From contig CAWEZX010000004.1 in assembly GCA_963813555.1 (NCBI GenBank), positions 1-64,000 of the forward strand: a DNA stretch of 64,000 nt, written 5' to 3'. The translations under genes were made by a program, and so were the position numbers. Positions 44,806 through 54,276 of this stretch are shown here, one piece after another. The stretch is from Roseiarcus sp963813555. Lineage in GTDB: Bacteria > Pseudomonadota > Alphaproteobacteria > Rhizobiales > Beijerinckiaceae. The notes under the pieces were generated by a model. It made no database searches. It saw nothing but the letters and a program-made list of their open reading frames with translations, and had not been told where the DNA came from. The number at the start of each line of letters is the position of its first letter. The first letter of the stretch is position 1.

Positions 44806-44903
44806 TCACTCCACTCTCAGGTTCGCTGCGCAAGCGCCGCGGGAGACGCTGCCCGAGGATTGTCGGGGCGCCCGCGGGACGCCCCGATCAGCCGACGAGA
44901 CGG

Positions 44904-45968
44904 TTACTTCGCCGCCATATAGACCGGCTTGCCGTCTGGCCCCTTGATATCGGCGGCCCACATCGCCTTGATGCTATCGACGACATTTGTCGGCAGCGGC
45001 ACGTAGTCGAGGGCCTCGGCCATCTTTCCGCCCTGGCTATAGGCCCAATCGAAGAATTTCAGCGCTGCGGCCGCATTGTCGACATTCGGCGGCTGCTTGG
45101 GCACCAGGATGAACGTCGCTCCGGCAATCGGCCAGGTGTCCGGCCCGGCCTGGTCCGTCAGAATGACGTAATAATTATCCGAGTGCGCCCAGTCGGCGTG
45201 GGCCGCCGCGGCCTGGAACGCCGCCGCGTCCGGAGAGACGGCCTTGCCGTCGTGGTTGATCATTTTCACCGACGCCATCTTGTTCTCCAACGCGTAGGCG
45301 TATTCGACATAGCCGATGGCGCCCTTGGTCTGGATCACGTTGTTGGCGACGCCCTCGTTGCCCTTGGCGCCAAGGCCGGTCGGCCATTCGACGCTGGTGC
45401 TGGACCCGACATTCTCCTTCCAGTCCGGACTGACCTTGGACAGGTAGTTGGTGAAGATGAAGGTCGTGCCCGAACCGTCCGAGCGATGCACGACGACGAT
45501 CGCGTTCGACGGAAGCTTGACGTTCGGGTTCAGTTTCTTGATCGCGGGATCGTCCCATTTGGTGATCTTGCCAAGGAAAATGTTGGCGAGCGTCGGTCCA
45601 TCGAGCACCAAATCGCCCGCCTTGACGCCATCCAGATTGACGACGGGCACGTCGCCCCCGACGACGGTCGGGAACTGAACCAGGCCAGCGGCCTGGAGCT
45701 TCTTAGGCTCGAGCGGCATGTCCGACGCGCCGAACGTGACGGTTCTCGCCTGGATCTGCTTGATGCCGCCGCCCGAACCAATCGACTGATAGTTGAGTCC
45801 GATACCCGTGTCCTTTTTGTAGGTGTCCGCCCACTTGGCGTAAAGCGGATAGGGGAACGTCGCGCCCGCTCCGGAAATATCCGCAGCCTGCGCAACGGGG
45901 GCTGCGGCGGTGGCCATCGCGCCGCACATGGCGAGCGCCGCGACGCGGATGAATTGACTGATTTGCAT
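44904..45968 (-). CDS. pstS: PstS periplasmic phosphate-binding protein
   Basis: 354 residues from the ATG at 45968; the longer frame has no signal-like start. Signal peptide to AQAA (about residue 28), then ISGAGATFPYPLYAKWADTY, the PstS N-terminus with the phosphate-coordinating Ser/Thr loop. IGSGGGIKQIQARTVTFGAS is the second ligand loop, with RSDGSGTTFIFTNYL the third. First gene of pstSCAB-phoU-phoB, with a Pho box about 100 bp upstream. Confidence 0.95.
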   Translation of the reverse strand: MQISQFIRVAALAMCGAMATAAAPVAQAADISGAGATFPYPLYAKWADTYKKDTGIGLNYQSIGSGGGIKQIQARTVTFGASDMPLEPKKLQAAGLVQFPTVVGGDVPVVNLDGVKAGDLVLDGPTLANIFLGKITKWDDPAIKKLNPNVKLPSNAIVVVHRSDGSGTTFIFTNYLSKVSPDWKENVGSSTSVEWPTGLGAKGNEGVANNVIQTKGAIGYVEYAYALENKMASVKMINHDGKAVSPDAAAFQAAAAHADWAHSDNYYVILTDQAGPDTWPIAGATFILVPKQPPNVDNAAAALKFFDWAYSQGGKMAEALDYVPLPTNVVDSIKAMWAADIKGPDGKPVYMAAK

Positions 45969-46067
45969 TGATGCCTCTCGAGCGCATGAGGGAGTACGGA
46001 TGCGCTTCACGCCGATGGGCGAGAAAGCGCCACAGTCGCATTTCTAGGGCCCCCACTTGAGGCTGTT

Positions 46068-46085
46068 ACGACAGGGCGATGACAG
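46068..46085 (-). promoter_or_regulatory. Pho box upstream of pstS
   Basis: Minus-strand CTGTCAT-CGCC-CTGTCGT: two 7-mers separated by 4 bp, only one base away from the ideal direct repeat. It lies 100 bp upstream of the pstS start codon on the same strand, the expected PhoB operator position. Confidence 0.85.
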
Positions 46086-46197
46086 TTTTGCGACGCGGCG
46101 GATCAACAGCCAGCCGTCATGCCCAAAAGGCGACGCGCGCCGAGAATTCGAAGAGCTCTGCTCTGTGTGCAGCGACACTACTCGCAGCCCGTCCCCT

Positions 46198-46500
46198 TCA
46201 GCGGTCGCTTGGCCAAGCAGCCATCGCCGCTGCGGCTAGGCCCCTCAACTCCACCGGAGCGGCGCCGTCCCGCGCCTGGATGGCCATCCCCTGGAAGACA
46301 CCAGATAGAACCGGCCCAGCCCATCGATGTCCGTCGCGGCGGGCAGTTCGCCGTTGGCTGCCGCAGTTTCCAGTCGCGACCTTAACACGCCTAGAATTTC
46401 GAGCCGGATCTTCCTGACAACGTCGGCGATCGCGGCCGGCCATTCGTCGCCGACGGTCGCTATCCTTTTTGCACTAAGTCCGACACCCAGGCCTGGCCGA
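46198..46500 (-). pseudogene. TetR/AcrR regulator C-terminal remnant, frameshifted
   Basis: One frame gives IRLEILGVLRSRLETAAANG then ELPAATDIDGLGRFYL; after a one-base shift near 46295 the other continues SGVFQGMAIQARDGAAPVEL to AAWPSDR. Together this is the C-terminal ligand domain of a TetR-family regulator (the FYLVxxQGMAIQARDGA pattern). The N-terminal DNA-binding part is absent. The 5' limit is approximate. Confidence 0.7.
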
Positions 46501-46613
46501 CGACCAGGAACACTCGCGGACTACGAAACCCGCAAACCAAATCGGACCGCCAGATCGATTTCAGAGCCTGCACCGCGCGTGAGGGACTTCGAGTTTTTCG
46601 GGGCCGGCCGGCC

Positions 46614-48108
46614 TTATGTCGCTAACGCCTCAAGCGGGCGCTTAATGCAAATCTCGTAGGCGTCGCGCCAAGGACGTAGCCGTTCGATGGCCGCCGCTGC
46701 GGCCAGCACGTCGCTGTCGGCGTAACGCCGTCCGATGATCTGCATGCCGACCGGCAAACCGCCGCTGAGGCCCGCCGGGACGGACGCAGAGGGGTGGCCG
46801 CTGAAATTCGTGACATAGGTGAGGCACCAGCCGATCAAAGGATCCACCTCGACGCCATCGACCTCAGTGGGCCCTTTGGTGTCGCCGTCAGACGCGTTGT
46901 CGACCGGCATCGCCGCGACGGTGGGACAAACCAGAATCTCGATGAGTTGCGAGGACGCTTTGAATCGCGTCGTAGACCTCGCTGCGAATCGCCTGATCAG
47001 CCTCCAGATCCAAGGCTGAGAGATTCCGGCCTGCGTCAATCCTTCGCAGGTAGTCGGGGGGGAAATCGTGACGGTGCTCGCCCATCAAGTCGATGCCAAA
47101 AGCCTTCATACCTTCGAGGGCGCCGATATTGAGCGGCGCCATGAGCCTGGTCCATGTGTCGCTGAGCTCCCGCTGGCTTCTCTTCAGACCGAGCCGGACC
47201 TCTTCGACGGTCGCCCCTGCCTCGACGAAGCCCCGCACCGCTTCGTCAACGGTTCCGCGGATTGCGGGATCGATCGGAAAAACGTCGAGATTCGGGCTGT
47301 AAGCGATCTTCCAGCCCTTGATCGACCGGCGAACAGCTAGAAGGAAATCCTCCATCGTCTCGATGGCGAACGGATCGCGCGGATCATAGCCAGCGAGGGC
47401 GTTGAGCGCCAAGGCCGCGTCCTCGACCGTCCGGCTGATCGGCCCCTCGGCCACGAAGGGCGTGGCGCCGGCGAAGGCGTTGGGCCGCAGGACGACGGGC
47501 ACCCGGCCGAATGACGGCCTGAGCCCCATCACGTTGCACCAAGCGGCCGGAATCCGGATCGAACCGCCGGCGTCGGTGCCCTCAGCAAAAGGGACGAGTC
47601 CGTCCGCGACAGCAGCCGCACTGCCGCCCGAGGAGCCGCCGGCGTTCTTGCGCAAGTCAAATGGATTGCGTGTCGGGCCGAACAGGAAGTTGTCGCAAGC
47701 CCCGCGCAGGCCCATGGTCGGGCTGTTGGTCTTGCCAAGGAGGATCGCGCCGGCTTTCTCAATGCGTTCGGCAAATATGCAATGCCAGTCGGCGACGCAG
47801 TTCCGCATCGCCCTGACGCCCCCGAAGGTGAACGGCCAACCCGGCTTGAAGTCGAAGAGATCCTTGATGGCGGAAGGAACGCCGTGGAGCGGACCGACGG
47901 CGGCGCCGGACATGATCGCCTCCTCGGCAGCTTTCGCTTCGCGGCGCGCGTCGTCGAAACCCTTGAAAACGAAAGCATTGAGGCTTGGATTGCGACGCTC
48001 GATCCGGGCGATGCACGCCTCCACGATCTCGAACGGCGACAAGAGGCGGCGGCGAACCTTGTCGGCGATCTCAGCGGCGCTCATGTAGGCCAATTCCCCC
48101 TCGCTCAT
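46614..48108 (-). pseudogene. Amidase (signature family), frameshifted
   Basis: Start ATG 48108. The main frame has the complete amidase signature: catalytic Lys in GVPSAIKDLFD, cis-Ser and nucleophile region AGGSSGGSAAAVADG and DAGGSIRIPAAWCNVMG. The frame breaks near 46965; the true C-terminus (LIEILVCPTVAAMPV, then SVPAGLSGGLPVGMQIIGRR) continues in another frame to 46614. It would hydrolyse an amide to acid and ammonia. The gene precedes no other intact catabolic enzyme on its side, and is downstream of the flavin monooxygenase on the same strand. Confidence 0.85.
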
Positions 48109-48154
48109 TCCGGTTCCTCTCGGAGTAGGGCGGCGCGCGGTTGCGCCGCTAGCA

Positions 48155-49954
48155 TCAACTTCGGTGACGCGCCGGCTGCAAACCGTAGACTGGCGTCGGC
48201 AGCCCCTCCATGCGCGCCTTGATCTGAAGCGCAAGAACCAGGGAGTAGTGCCGCGAGAGCGCCAGATTGCCTCCGTGAAACCAGAGGCCAGGTTGCTGCG
48301 TCGGCTTCCACATGTTGCGCGGTTCGCCTTCCCACGGGCCCGGGTCGCCGCGCACGCCGGACCCCAGGCCCCAACACTTGCCGACTTTATTCGCCGCCTC
48401 CTCGGAAATGATGGGAGCGAGCACGCGATTCATCGACTGGAATCCGGTCGCCATCACGATGAGGTCCGCCGGTAGCTCGGAGCCGTCGGTGAGCTCGACG
48501 GAACGCTCCCTGACACAACGAATCTCGACACCGCTTCGGGTCGCGATGTCGCCTCTGGCAATCAGCTCCGAAGCCCCGACGTCGATGTAGTAGCCCGAGC
48601 CGGTCCTCAACGCCTTCATCATAAGGCCAGACTCGTCCTCGCCGAAGTCGATCTCAAACCCTGACTTCGCGAGCCTCGCATAGAAGGGAGCGTCGCGACG
48701 GCGAATCTCCTCGTAGATCGGAATCTGACCGCGATGCATGGTTCGAAACGGAGTGGCGGCGAAGATCAGGTCTGCCCTGTCCGTCGTAACCCCGGCTCTG
48801 AGCGCACTCTCGGAATAGAGAGGCTCGAACCCCAACTCCATCAGCGTCTCCGAGCGCACAACGGTCGTCGGCGACCGTTGCAGCATCGTAACCTTGGCGC
48901 CGAAGTCCCAGAGATCCGCCGCGATGTCGTGCGCCGAACTGTTGGAGCCCACGACGATGCACGCCTTTCCAGCGTAGGGCTCGCCAGTCTTGTAGTTGCT
49001 CGAGTGGCAATGCCGTCCCTGGAACGTGTCAAGGCCTGGCAAAGGAATGACGTTCGGCGGCCCGTAGGCGCCGGTCGCGAACACGAGCTGCTTCGGTCTC
49101 AAGATCGTGTGCGCTCCATGGCGGACGACATCCACACTCCATTCCGACGTCTCTTCATCGTATTCCGCGTGAACGCATTCGGAGGAGGCCCAATAATTCA
49201 GCTCCATCACTTTGGCGTACATTTCCAGCCAGTCGCCTATCTTGTCCTTGGGCGCGAAGACCGGCCAGTTCTCGGGAAAGGGAATGTAAGGCAGATGGTC
49301 GTACCAGACCGGATCGTGCAACACGAGCGAGCGGTAGCGGTTGCGCCAGGAGTCTCCGGCGCGCGCGTTCTTTTCTAGGATGATCGTTGGAACATCGAGC
49401 TGCTTCAACCGCGCCCCGAGCGCGATGCCCCCCTGTCCCCCTCCCACCACGACGCAATAGGGCTGCTTCTTCTCGCCGAAAGCTTCCTCTTCCGGCCGCT
49501 TCGCGTCGAGGCAGGCCTTGTCCCGCCGATAGACGCCATGCGCCACGCCCATTGGCCGCGATCGCCCTTTGCGCTCCTCAAAGCCCTTGAGCTCCTCGAT
49601 GGCCGTAAGCAACGTCCAAGCGCGACCGTCCTTCAGGCGCAGGATCCCGCGCCCGCGGGCAAGCTTTGTTTCGAAGGCTATCCAGGCCTCCGTCACGCCG
49701 TTCGACTGCGTCGGCTCGCCGTCGACGCGCCAGATCGTTGGGTTTGCGGCCGCGAACTGGGCGCCAAGCATGGCGGCGATCTCGTCTCGACCCTCCATGG
49801 TCTTTACGTTCCAAGTGAAGGCGACGAGATCTCTCCAGAAACATTCGTCACCGAACAACGAAGTGGCCCGCTCGATCTCGCCCGAGGCTAGGGCTGAACT
49901 GAAGGCGTCAAGCCAGCCGCTGGCGTCGTTCGCGTTCGATCGAGGTTCGCCCAT
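48155..49954 (-). CDS. Flavin-containing monooxygenase with N-terminal SnoaL-like domain
   Basis: 599 residues from the ATG at 49954 with GGAGG upstream; the longer frame is artefactual. Residues ~10-125 form an NTF2/SnoaL-like domain (SLFGDECFWRDLVAFTWNVK). The FAD motif is at about 166-180 (CVVVGGGQGGIALGARL). Then come the DPVWYDHLPYIPFPENWPV region and a second Rossmann motif (CIVVGSNSSAHDIAADL) for NADPH, and the ATGF (MATGFQSMNR) motif of FMO/Baeyer-Villiger enzymes. It would oxygenate a ketone, amine or sulfide. Intact, 47 bp upstream of the amidase on the same strand, so the two probably served one catabolic pathway. Confidence 0.88.
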   Translation of the reverse strand: MGEPRSNANDASGWLDAFSSALASGEIERATSLFGDECFWRDLVAFTWNVKTMEGRDEIAAMLGAQFAAANPTIWRVDGEPTQSNGVTEAWIAFETKLARGRGILRLKDGRAWTLLTAIEELKGFEERKGRSRPMGVAHGVYRRDKACLDAKRPEEEAFGEKKQPYCVVVGGGQGGIALGARLKQLDVPTIILEKNARAGDSWRNRYRSLVLHDPVWYDHLPYIPFPENWPVFAPKDKIGDWLEMYAKVMELNYWASSECVHAEYDEETSEWSVDVVRHGAHTILRPKQLVFATGAYGPPNVIPLPGLDTFQGRHCHSSNYKTGEPYAGKACIVVGSNSSAHDIAADLWDFGAKVTMLQRSPTTVVRSETLMELGFEPLYSESALRAGVTTDRADLIFAATPFRTMHRGQIPIYEEIRRRDAPFYARLAKSGFEIDFGEDESGLMMKALRTGSGYYIDVGASELIARGDIATRSGVEIRCVRERSVELTDGSELPADLIVMATGFQSMNRVLAPIISEEAANKVGKCWGLGSGVRGDPGPWEGEPRNMWKPTQQPGLWFHGGNLALSRHYSLVLALQIKARMEGLPTPVYGLQPARHRS

Positions 49955-50403
49955 GCGTATCCTCCAAAAATCGCGAGTTCCGCGCTCCCCTATTCCCGCG
50001 GCCAGCGCTTTTTCATCAATGGCGTCGGATCGGAAGAGGGCGACGGGATGGCGACGCCGATGTTCGCCAAAGTGTAACGGACCCGGCGGAGGGATTCTAG
50101 CGACCGCATGCCCATCTCGGACGCGACGCGAACGATCCCCTGAAGCAAGAGGGTGGGGAGACCAGCAACCAATCGCCACGCCCCGCCGTGAGCGTGAACT
50201 ACTCTTAGGCCCATAAGAACGAGGCCCACTCTCCCGAAAATAGGGATGGCGTCGACGGTCTCCGATGAGGAGGTTCACCCTTGCGCCCTATCGGATTGTG
50301 TAAGATATTTTGACGATCGCGCGAGCCGAAGTTGTCCCGCCAATGCGACTGCGGCGGGCCGTTCTTCCAGCATTGGGCCGCTTGACACGGAAGGAGGAGC
50401 GCC
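49955..50403. other. Intergenic interval between monooxygenase and ABC ATPase
   Basis: About 450 bp. A 79-codon ORF on the minus strand (49990-50229) could be a gene end but I recognise nothing in it. The right part probably holds the promoter of the ABC gene; GGAAGGAGGAGC precedes its start. Confidence 0.4.
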
Positions 50404-50985
50404 ATGGCGAAGGGCGCCGCCGGTTCGCAACCGAAAATGGTTGTCGAAGGCGCGACCAAGTTCTACGCGACGCAATCTGGACCGGTGCACGCCCTCGACA
50501 ACGTGTCGCTCGAAGTCCGTCAAGGCGAGTTCCTGTGCATTCTCGGTCCATCCGGTTGTGGCAAGACGACCTTGCTGTGGTCGATGGCTGGACTGCACGA
50601 TTTGACCTCCGGCCGGATCAGGCTCGGAAAGGACGTGATCACCAAACCACACCGCGAGATCGCGGTGATCTTTCAGGACGCCAACCTTTTGCCGTGGCGC
50701 AATCTGCTCAAGAACATCGCGCTGCCCTTTGAGTTGAAGCGACGCCGCCCTGACACGCAGCGGATCGATCGTCTGCTCGAGCGAGTCAATCTGAAGGGCT
50801 TCGAGCACAAATTTCCGCGCGAGCTCTCGGGCGGAATGCAGCAGCGCGCATCGATCGTAAGAAGCCAGGATATCCTGATTCCTCCCTTCGTGGTCGCCAA
50901 CTTCGTGCGTGTCGTTTTCGTCCGGAAGTACGGAATGGTGTTCGAGTCCATGCAGTATTTGAACGACAGCTGGTTCGGCGCCTGA
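50404..50985 (+). pseudogene. Truncated ABC transporter ATPase fused to foreign tail
   Basis: 193 residues. Normal nitrate/taurine-type ABC ATPase to about residue 153: Walker A GPSGCGKTT (48-55), Q-loop VIFQDANLLPW, signature LSGGMQQRAS (141-150). At IVR (about 50863) homology ends and an unrelated 40-residue tail (SQDILIPPFVVANFVRVVFV...) reaches a stop. Walker B, the D-loop and the H-loop are missing, so it cannot hydrolyse ATP properly. Evidence of a deletion joining two genes. Confidence 0.82.
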
Positions 50986-51095
50986 GCGCGCCAGGGGGAA
51001 TTCGGGTGGGCTGCAGGGCCATCTACGCCTATCTTTGGGACCTCGCTGAAATCGGGGCGCCGTCCGCGCGCGACCGCTTATGCTCGCTGGGGCTC

Positions 51096-51604
51096 GACAC
51101 CGTGACGATCGCGGGGACGCCGTTCACGACGCGGATCTCATGCTCTGGTTTGCCGGCGACAACATCGTGAGCGCGTATCCGCAGACGGTCGACGTTCGCG
51201 GCCTCAAACATCCCGACATTGGGCAGACAATGTATCGCTTCGCGGGCGGCGCGACAGCGACGCTCGAGACCGTCTGGTGCATGCCCGAGAAGACGCCGTT
51301 CGACATCGACGAACGAATGTCGATCATCGGTGACGCGGGCATCGTTCATATCCAGGACCCTTTCCCAAACCTTGGCGTCGTATCGAGCGACAAGTTTCAT
51401 AGCCCAGACACCACTTATTGGCCGGAATTCGACGGAATTCGCGGAGGGGCGTTGCGCGAGGTACTCGCCTATTTCGCTTCGTGCGCGCTGAAGGAAGAGG
51501 CGCCGGCGATCGGCCGCCCGGAGGACGCCCTCGTGGCGCTTCAGGCGACGCTCGCAGCGGAGGAATCCGCCCGCACCGGCCGAGTGATCCGCATCGACAA
51601 CTAG
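51096..51604 (+). pseudogene. Gfo/Idh/MocA oxidoreductase, C-terminal fragment
   Basis: From about 51130 the frame gives HDADLMLWFAGDNIVSAYPQ, then FAGGATATLETVWCMPEK and the C-terminal RPEDALVALQATLAAEESAR, the C-terminal dimerisation domain of the family. No Rossmann domain precedes it. Just upstream (about 51015-51115) YAYLWDLAEIG then DRLCSLGLDTVTIAG looks like the start of yet another gene, so at least one deletion junction lies here. Followed 25 bp later by a related gene, suggesting an ancestral pair. Confidence 0.75.
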
Positions 51605-52492
51605 AGAAGGCAGTGGAGGATCAAAACGGATGGCCAAGAGAGTTTTCGTCGTCGGCCTTGGCAATATGGGCATGAGCCACGCGCTTGCTTACACCCGGAT
51701 TCCCGGCTTCGAGGTGGTCGGCGTCTGCGAAAGGCGAATCGCCGATCGCGAGCTGCCGCCCGCGCTCAGTGGGGCAAAGACATTCGATAACTTCGAGAAG
51801 GCTCTGGCGGAATTGAAGCCGGACGTGGTCTCGATCAACACGCTACCGGACACGCACGCGGATTTCGCCATCAAGGCGATGGAGGCCGGCGCAGATGTGT
51901 TCGTCGAGAAGCCACTCGCGGACAACGTCGCGAACGCTGAAAAGGTCGTCGCGACCGCGCAGCGAACGAAGCGAAAACTCGTGGTCGGCTATATTCTCCG
52001 CCAGCATCCATCGTGGATCAAGTTCATCGAGATCGCACGCCAGCTCGGCTCGCCGCTTGTCTTTCGGATGAACTTGAACAAGCAATCGAACGGTGAGACA
52101 TGGAATTGGCACAAGCGGCTCATGGACAGCTTCCCGCCGATCGTTGATTGCGGCGTCCATTATGTCGACGTGATGTGTCAAATGACGATGGCCAAGCCCG
52201 TCAGGGTTCACGCCATCGGCGCCAAGCTCACCAACGAAGTGAAGCTAAACAACTACGGTATGCTGCAGGTTACCTTCGACGACGGCTCGGTCGGCTGGCA
52301 CGAAGCCGGCTGGGGACCGATGATGAGCGAGACTGCGTTCTTCGTGAAAGACGTCGTGGGTCCGAAGGGATCCGTCTCCATTGTCATGGCCGAGACCGCG
52401 GGCAAAGTGAAGTCTGACGACATTAAGCAGATTCCGTTTGGCTAACCAACGGATAGGTTTTTTGCGGTTGGCTGCCTGCGCCGATTCGCAAG

Positions 52493-52942
52493 GTGTATGA
52501 CATGGCGGGAAAGTCTCCGGTTACGGCGAGCGATGAACAACGCGCCGGCCTCTTGGCTCTTGCCGGTTCACGCGATCGCGGCGAGGCGGACCGCGCCCGC
52601 GCCGTGCTTTTGACGCTGGCTGGTTGGACCAGCCCCAAGATCGCGGCGGCGTTTGGCGTGCGCGAAGATACGGTTCGGCTGTGGCGCAGCGACTTCGCCG
52701 CCGGCGGGATCGCAGCGCTGAAGGCCAGCATCGCGCCGGGCCCGCCTCCGGTGAAGAGTGAAGCCGCCATGCGCGTTGCCACCCCCTTGCTGGAAGAACC
52801 TGTGGCCGACCGGCGCAACTGGACAATCCCCCGCCTTCGCGCCGAGATCGAAGCGCGCGAGGGCGTGCGCATCAGCCGTTCGCAACTGTCCAAGGCGTTG
52901 CGAAAAAAAAGTTCCGCTGGCGGCGGCCCCGGCACACGCTGA
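52493..52942 (+). CDS. IS630 transposase OrfA (copy 2)
   Basis: 149 residues, same sequence as in copy 1, with the HTH at residues 45-64 and the A8 slippery run near the end. Intact. Confidence 0.88.
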   Translation: MYDMAGKSPVTASDEQRAGLLALAGSRDRGEADRARAVLLTLAGWTSPKIAAAFGVREDTVRLWRSDFAAGGIAALKASIAPGPPPVKSEAAMRVATPLLEEPVADRRNWTIPRLRAEIEAREGVRISRSQLSKALRKKSSAGGGPGTR

Positions 52943-52965
52943 AGGGCCGTCAGAGGGAAAGCGAA

Positions 52966-53557
52966 GTGGAACGGGTGGGCCTGCGCCTGCAACTGCGCAA
53001 ACAGCAGGCCGAAGCCGGCGACATCGTTCTTCTCTACGGCGATGAGAGCGAGGCGCTGACCCATCCTTATCTCGCCCGCGCCTGGGCGAAGTCGGGAGCG
53101 GACTTGCGTGTGCCGGCGCCGGGGCAGGCCAAGAAGGTCGCGATACTGGGGTCGCTCGATCCCCTCACGCGCCAACTCATCGTCCATACCAGCCCGACCA
53201 AGCGCAGCAGCGATTTCATCGCTCATCTGGAGCAACTCGACCGTCTCTTTGGGCCGCAGCCCGGGCGGCAGGCCAAGCCGGTCGTGCTGGTCGAGGACAA
53301 TGGTCCGATCCACACCAGCAAACGCTCGCTCGCCGCCCTCACCGCCCGCGCACATGGCTCACCGTCGAATGGCTGCCGAAATACGCCCCCGAACTCAACG
53401 ACATCGAGCCGGTCTGGCGCGATCTCAAAGCCCATCACCTCGCCCACCAGACCTTCACCGACGCCGCCGCGCTCGACCAGGCCATCCATCACGCTGTCAT
53501 TGATCTCAACCGCGAGCGCATCCCCAATCCGTTGGCCATGCCACGAATCTTTGCTTA
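52966..53557 (+). pseudogene. IS630 transposase OrfB (copy 2), frameshifted
   Basis: Matches copy-1 OrfB through LTARAH, then one C of CACACTGG is missing (CACATGG here, near 53353). The frame then reads GSPSNGCRNTPPN instead of WLTVEWLPKYAPE and runs into the flanking gene. The third catalytic acid (YAPELNDIEP) is therefore lost. This copy could move only with help from copy 1. Confidence 0.88.
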
Positions 53558-53828
53558 ACGCCCACACCAAGACGAATCAGATTTTGTGGCATCACTCCGA
53601 CATGTCGAAACCCGACGAAAGGATCGACATGAGCGACGAGCCTGATCACGACGCCCTTTGCGAACGCGAGCAACGCTACCTGCTTAAGGCAATCGACGAG
53701 AACATCGACCTCACCGATCACATGAACGACGCCGTCAAAAGCCTGAAGATCGTGATCGCCGCCGATCAGTCGATCCACACGGGTCAGGTGGTCGCGCTTC
53801 AGTGAGCGACGATTTGGGAACGGCGGCA

Positions 53829-53920
53829 ATGAGCCTCGATCTGGTCCTTCGCGGAGGGCGCGTCGTCGAGGATCGACACCGCCATGGATGTCGGCTTGGA
53901 GGGTGAACGCATTTGTTAAG
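53829..53920 (+). pseudogene. Amidohydrolase/dihydropyrimidinase N-terminal stub
   Basis: MSLDLVLRGGRVV is the usual first strand of cyclic amidohydrolases. A few bases are then missing; in another frame IDTAMDVGLEGERI resumes the expected pattern, and then all similarity ends. Only the first ~30 residues remain. It starts 24 bp after the oxidoreductase stop, showing the original gene order. Confidence 0.6.
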
Positions 53921-54272
53921 GTTGGCAGCGATTTGTCGGGAGGCAACGTCCTAGACGTCTCCTGCTGCATCCTGCTTGGGCCGGGCTCACTGAGCGCCGC
54001 GCAAGCAAAGACGATCTCATGCCCGCCAGTTCGATGATTCAGCCGCAGCCTGTAGGCTTGTTGGTTCGTTCGTAATGGGCGGCGACGCTTGGATCAATCA
54101 GCTCGCTGCGTTGGAGCCCGGAGCGTCGCGAGATTGCGATCCGCATCCGCGCCCACGAGGCAGCTGTCACCAACGATATCGGCGACCGAGATCGCCCCCA
54201 GCTTGCGTCTTCGCTCGAGGTGTAGGCCTCCCGACGGGAGGCTACAACTCGATGATCGTGATATCGGGGGCT
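53921..54272. other. Gene-free interval left of IS5-family element
   Basis: About 350 bp between the amidohydrolase stub and the IS5-family element. No ORF is convincing; one palindrome, CCTCCCGACGGGAGG, at about 54227-54241. Confidence 0.4.
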
Positions 54273-54276
54273 CTAG

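Larger units (their letters stand above)
52424..53557 (+). mobile_element. IS630-family insertion sequence, copy 2
   Basis: 1134 bp with TA at both ends (52424-52425, 53556-53557) and TAAGCAGA-type terminal repeats. Nearly identical to copy 1 at 7872-9006, in opposite orientation, and one base shorter because of a deletion in OrfB near 53353. It interrupts the Gfo/Idh/MocA gene. Confidence 0.93.
51630..53805 (+). pseudogene. Gfo/Idh/MocA oxidoreductase interrupted by IS630 copy 2
   Basis: N-terminal part 51630-52425 and C-terminal part 53558-53805. The NAD-binding VFVVGLGNMGMSHALAY, the EKPLADN motif (93-99) and the catalytic-region DCGVHYVDVM are intact. The IS inserted at TA after codon GAC-GAC-AT. 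Removing the IS and one TA restores the reading frame exactly: ...KSDDINAHTKTNQILWHH... to the typical family end TDHMNDAVKSLKIVIAADQS. The restored gene would encode 347 residues. The present N-terminal ORF ends at 52445 within the IS. Substrate probably a sugar or polyol derivative. Confidence 0.9.

Noticed and set aside
49990..50229. A 79-codon minus-strand ORF upstream of the monooxygenase
   Set aside because: It might be a gene end, but it has no recognised family, no good ribosome-binding site, and could not be supported.
48155..50278. A 707-residue version of the flavin monooxygenase
   Set aside because: The first 108 codons lack homology, and the ATG at 49954 has a clear GGAGG; the longer form is an open-frame artefact.
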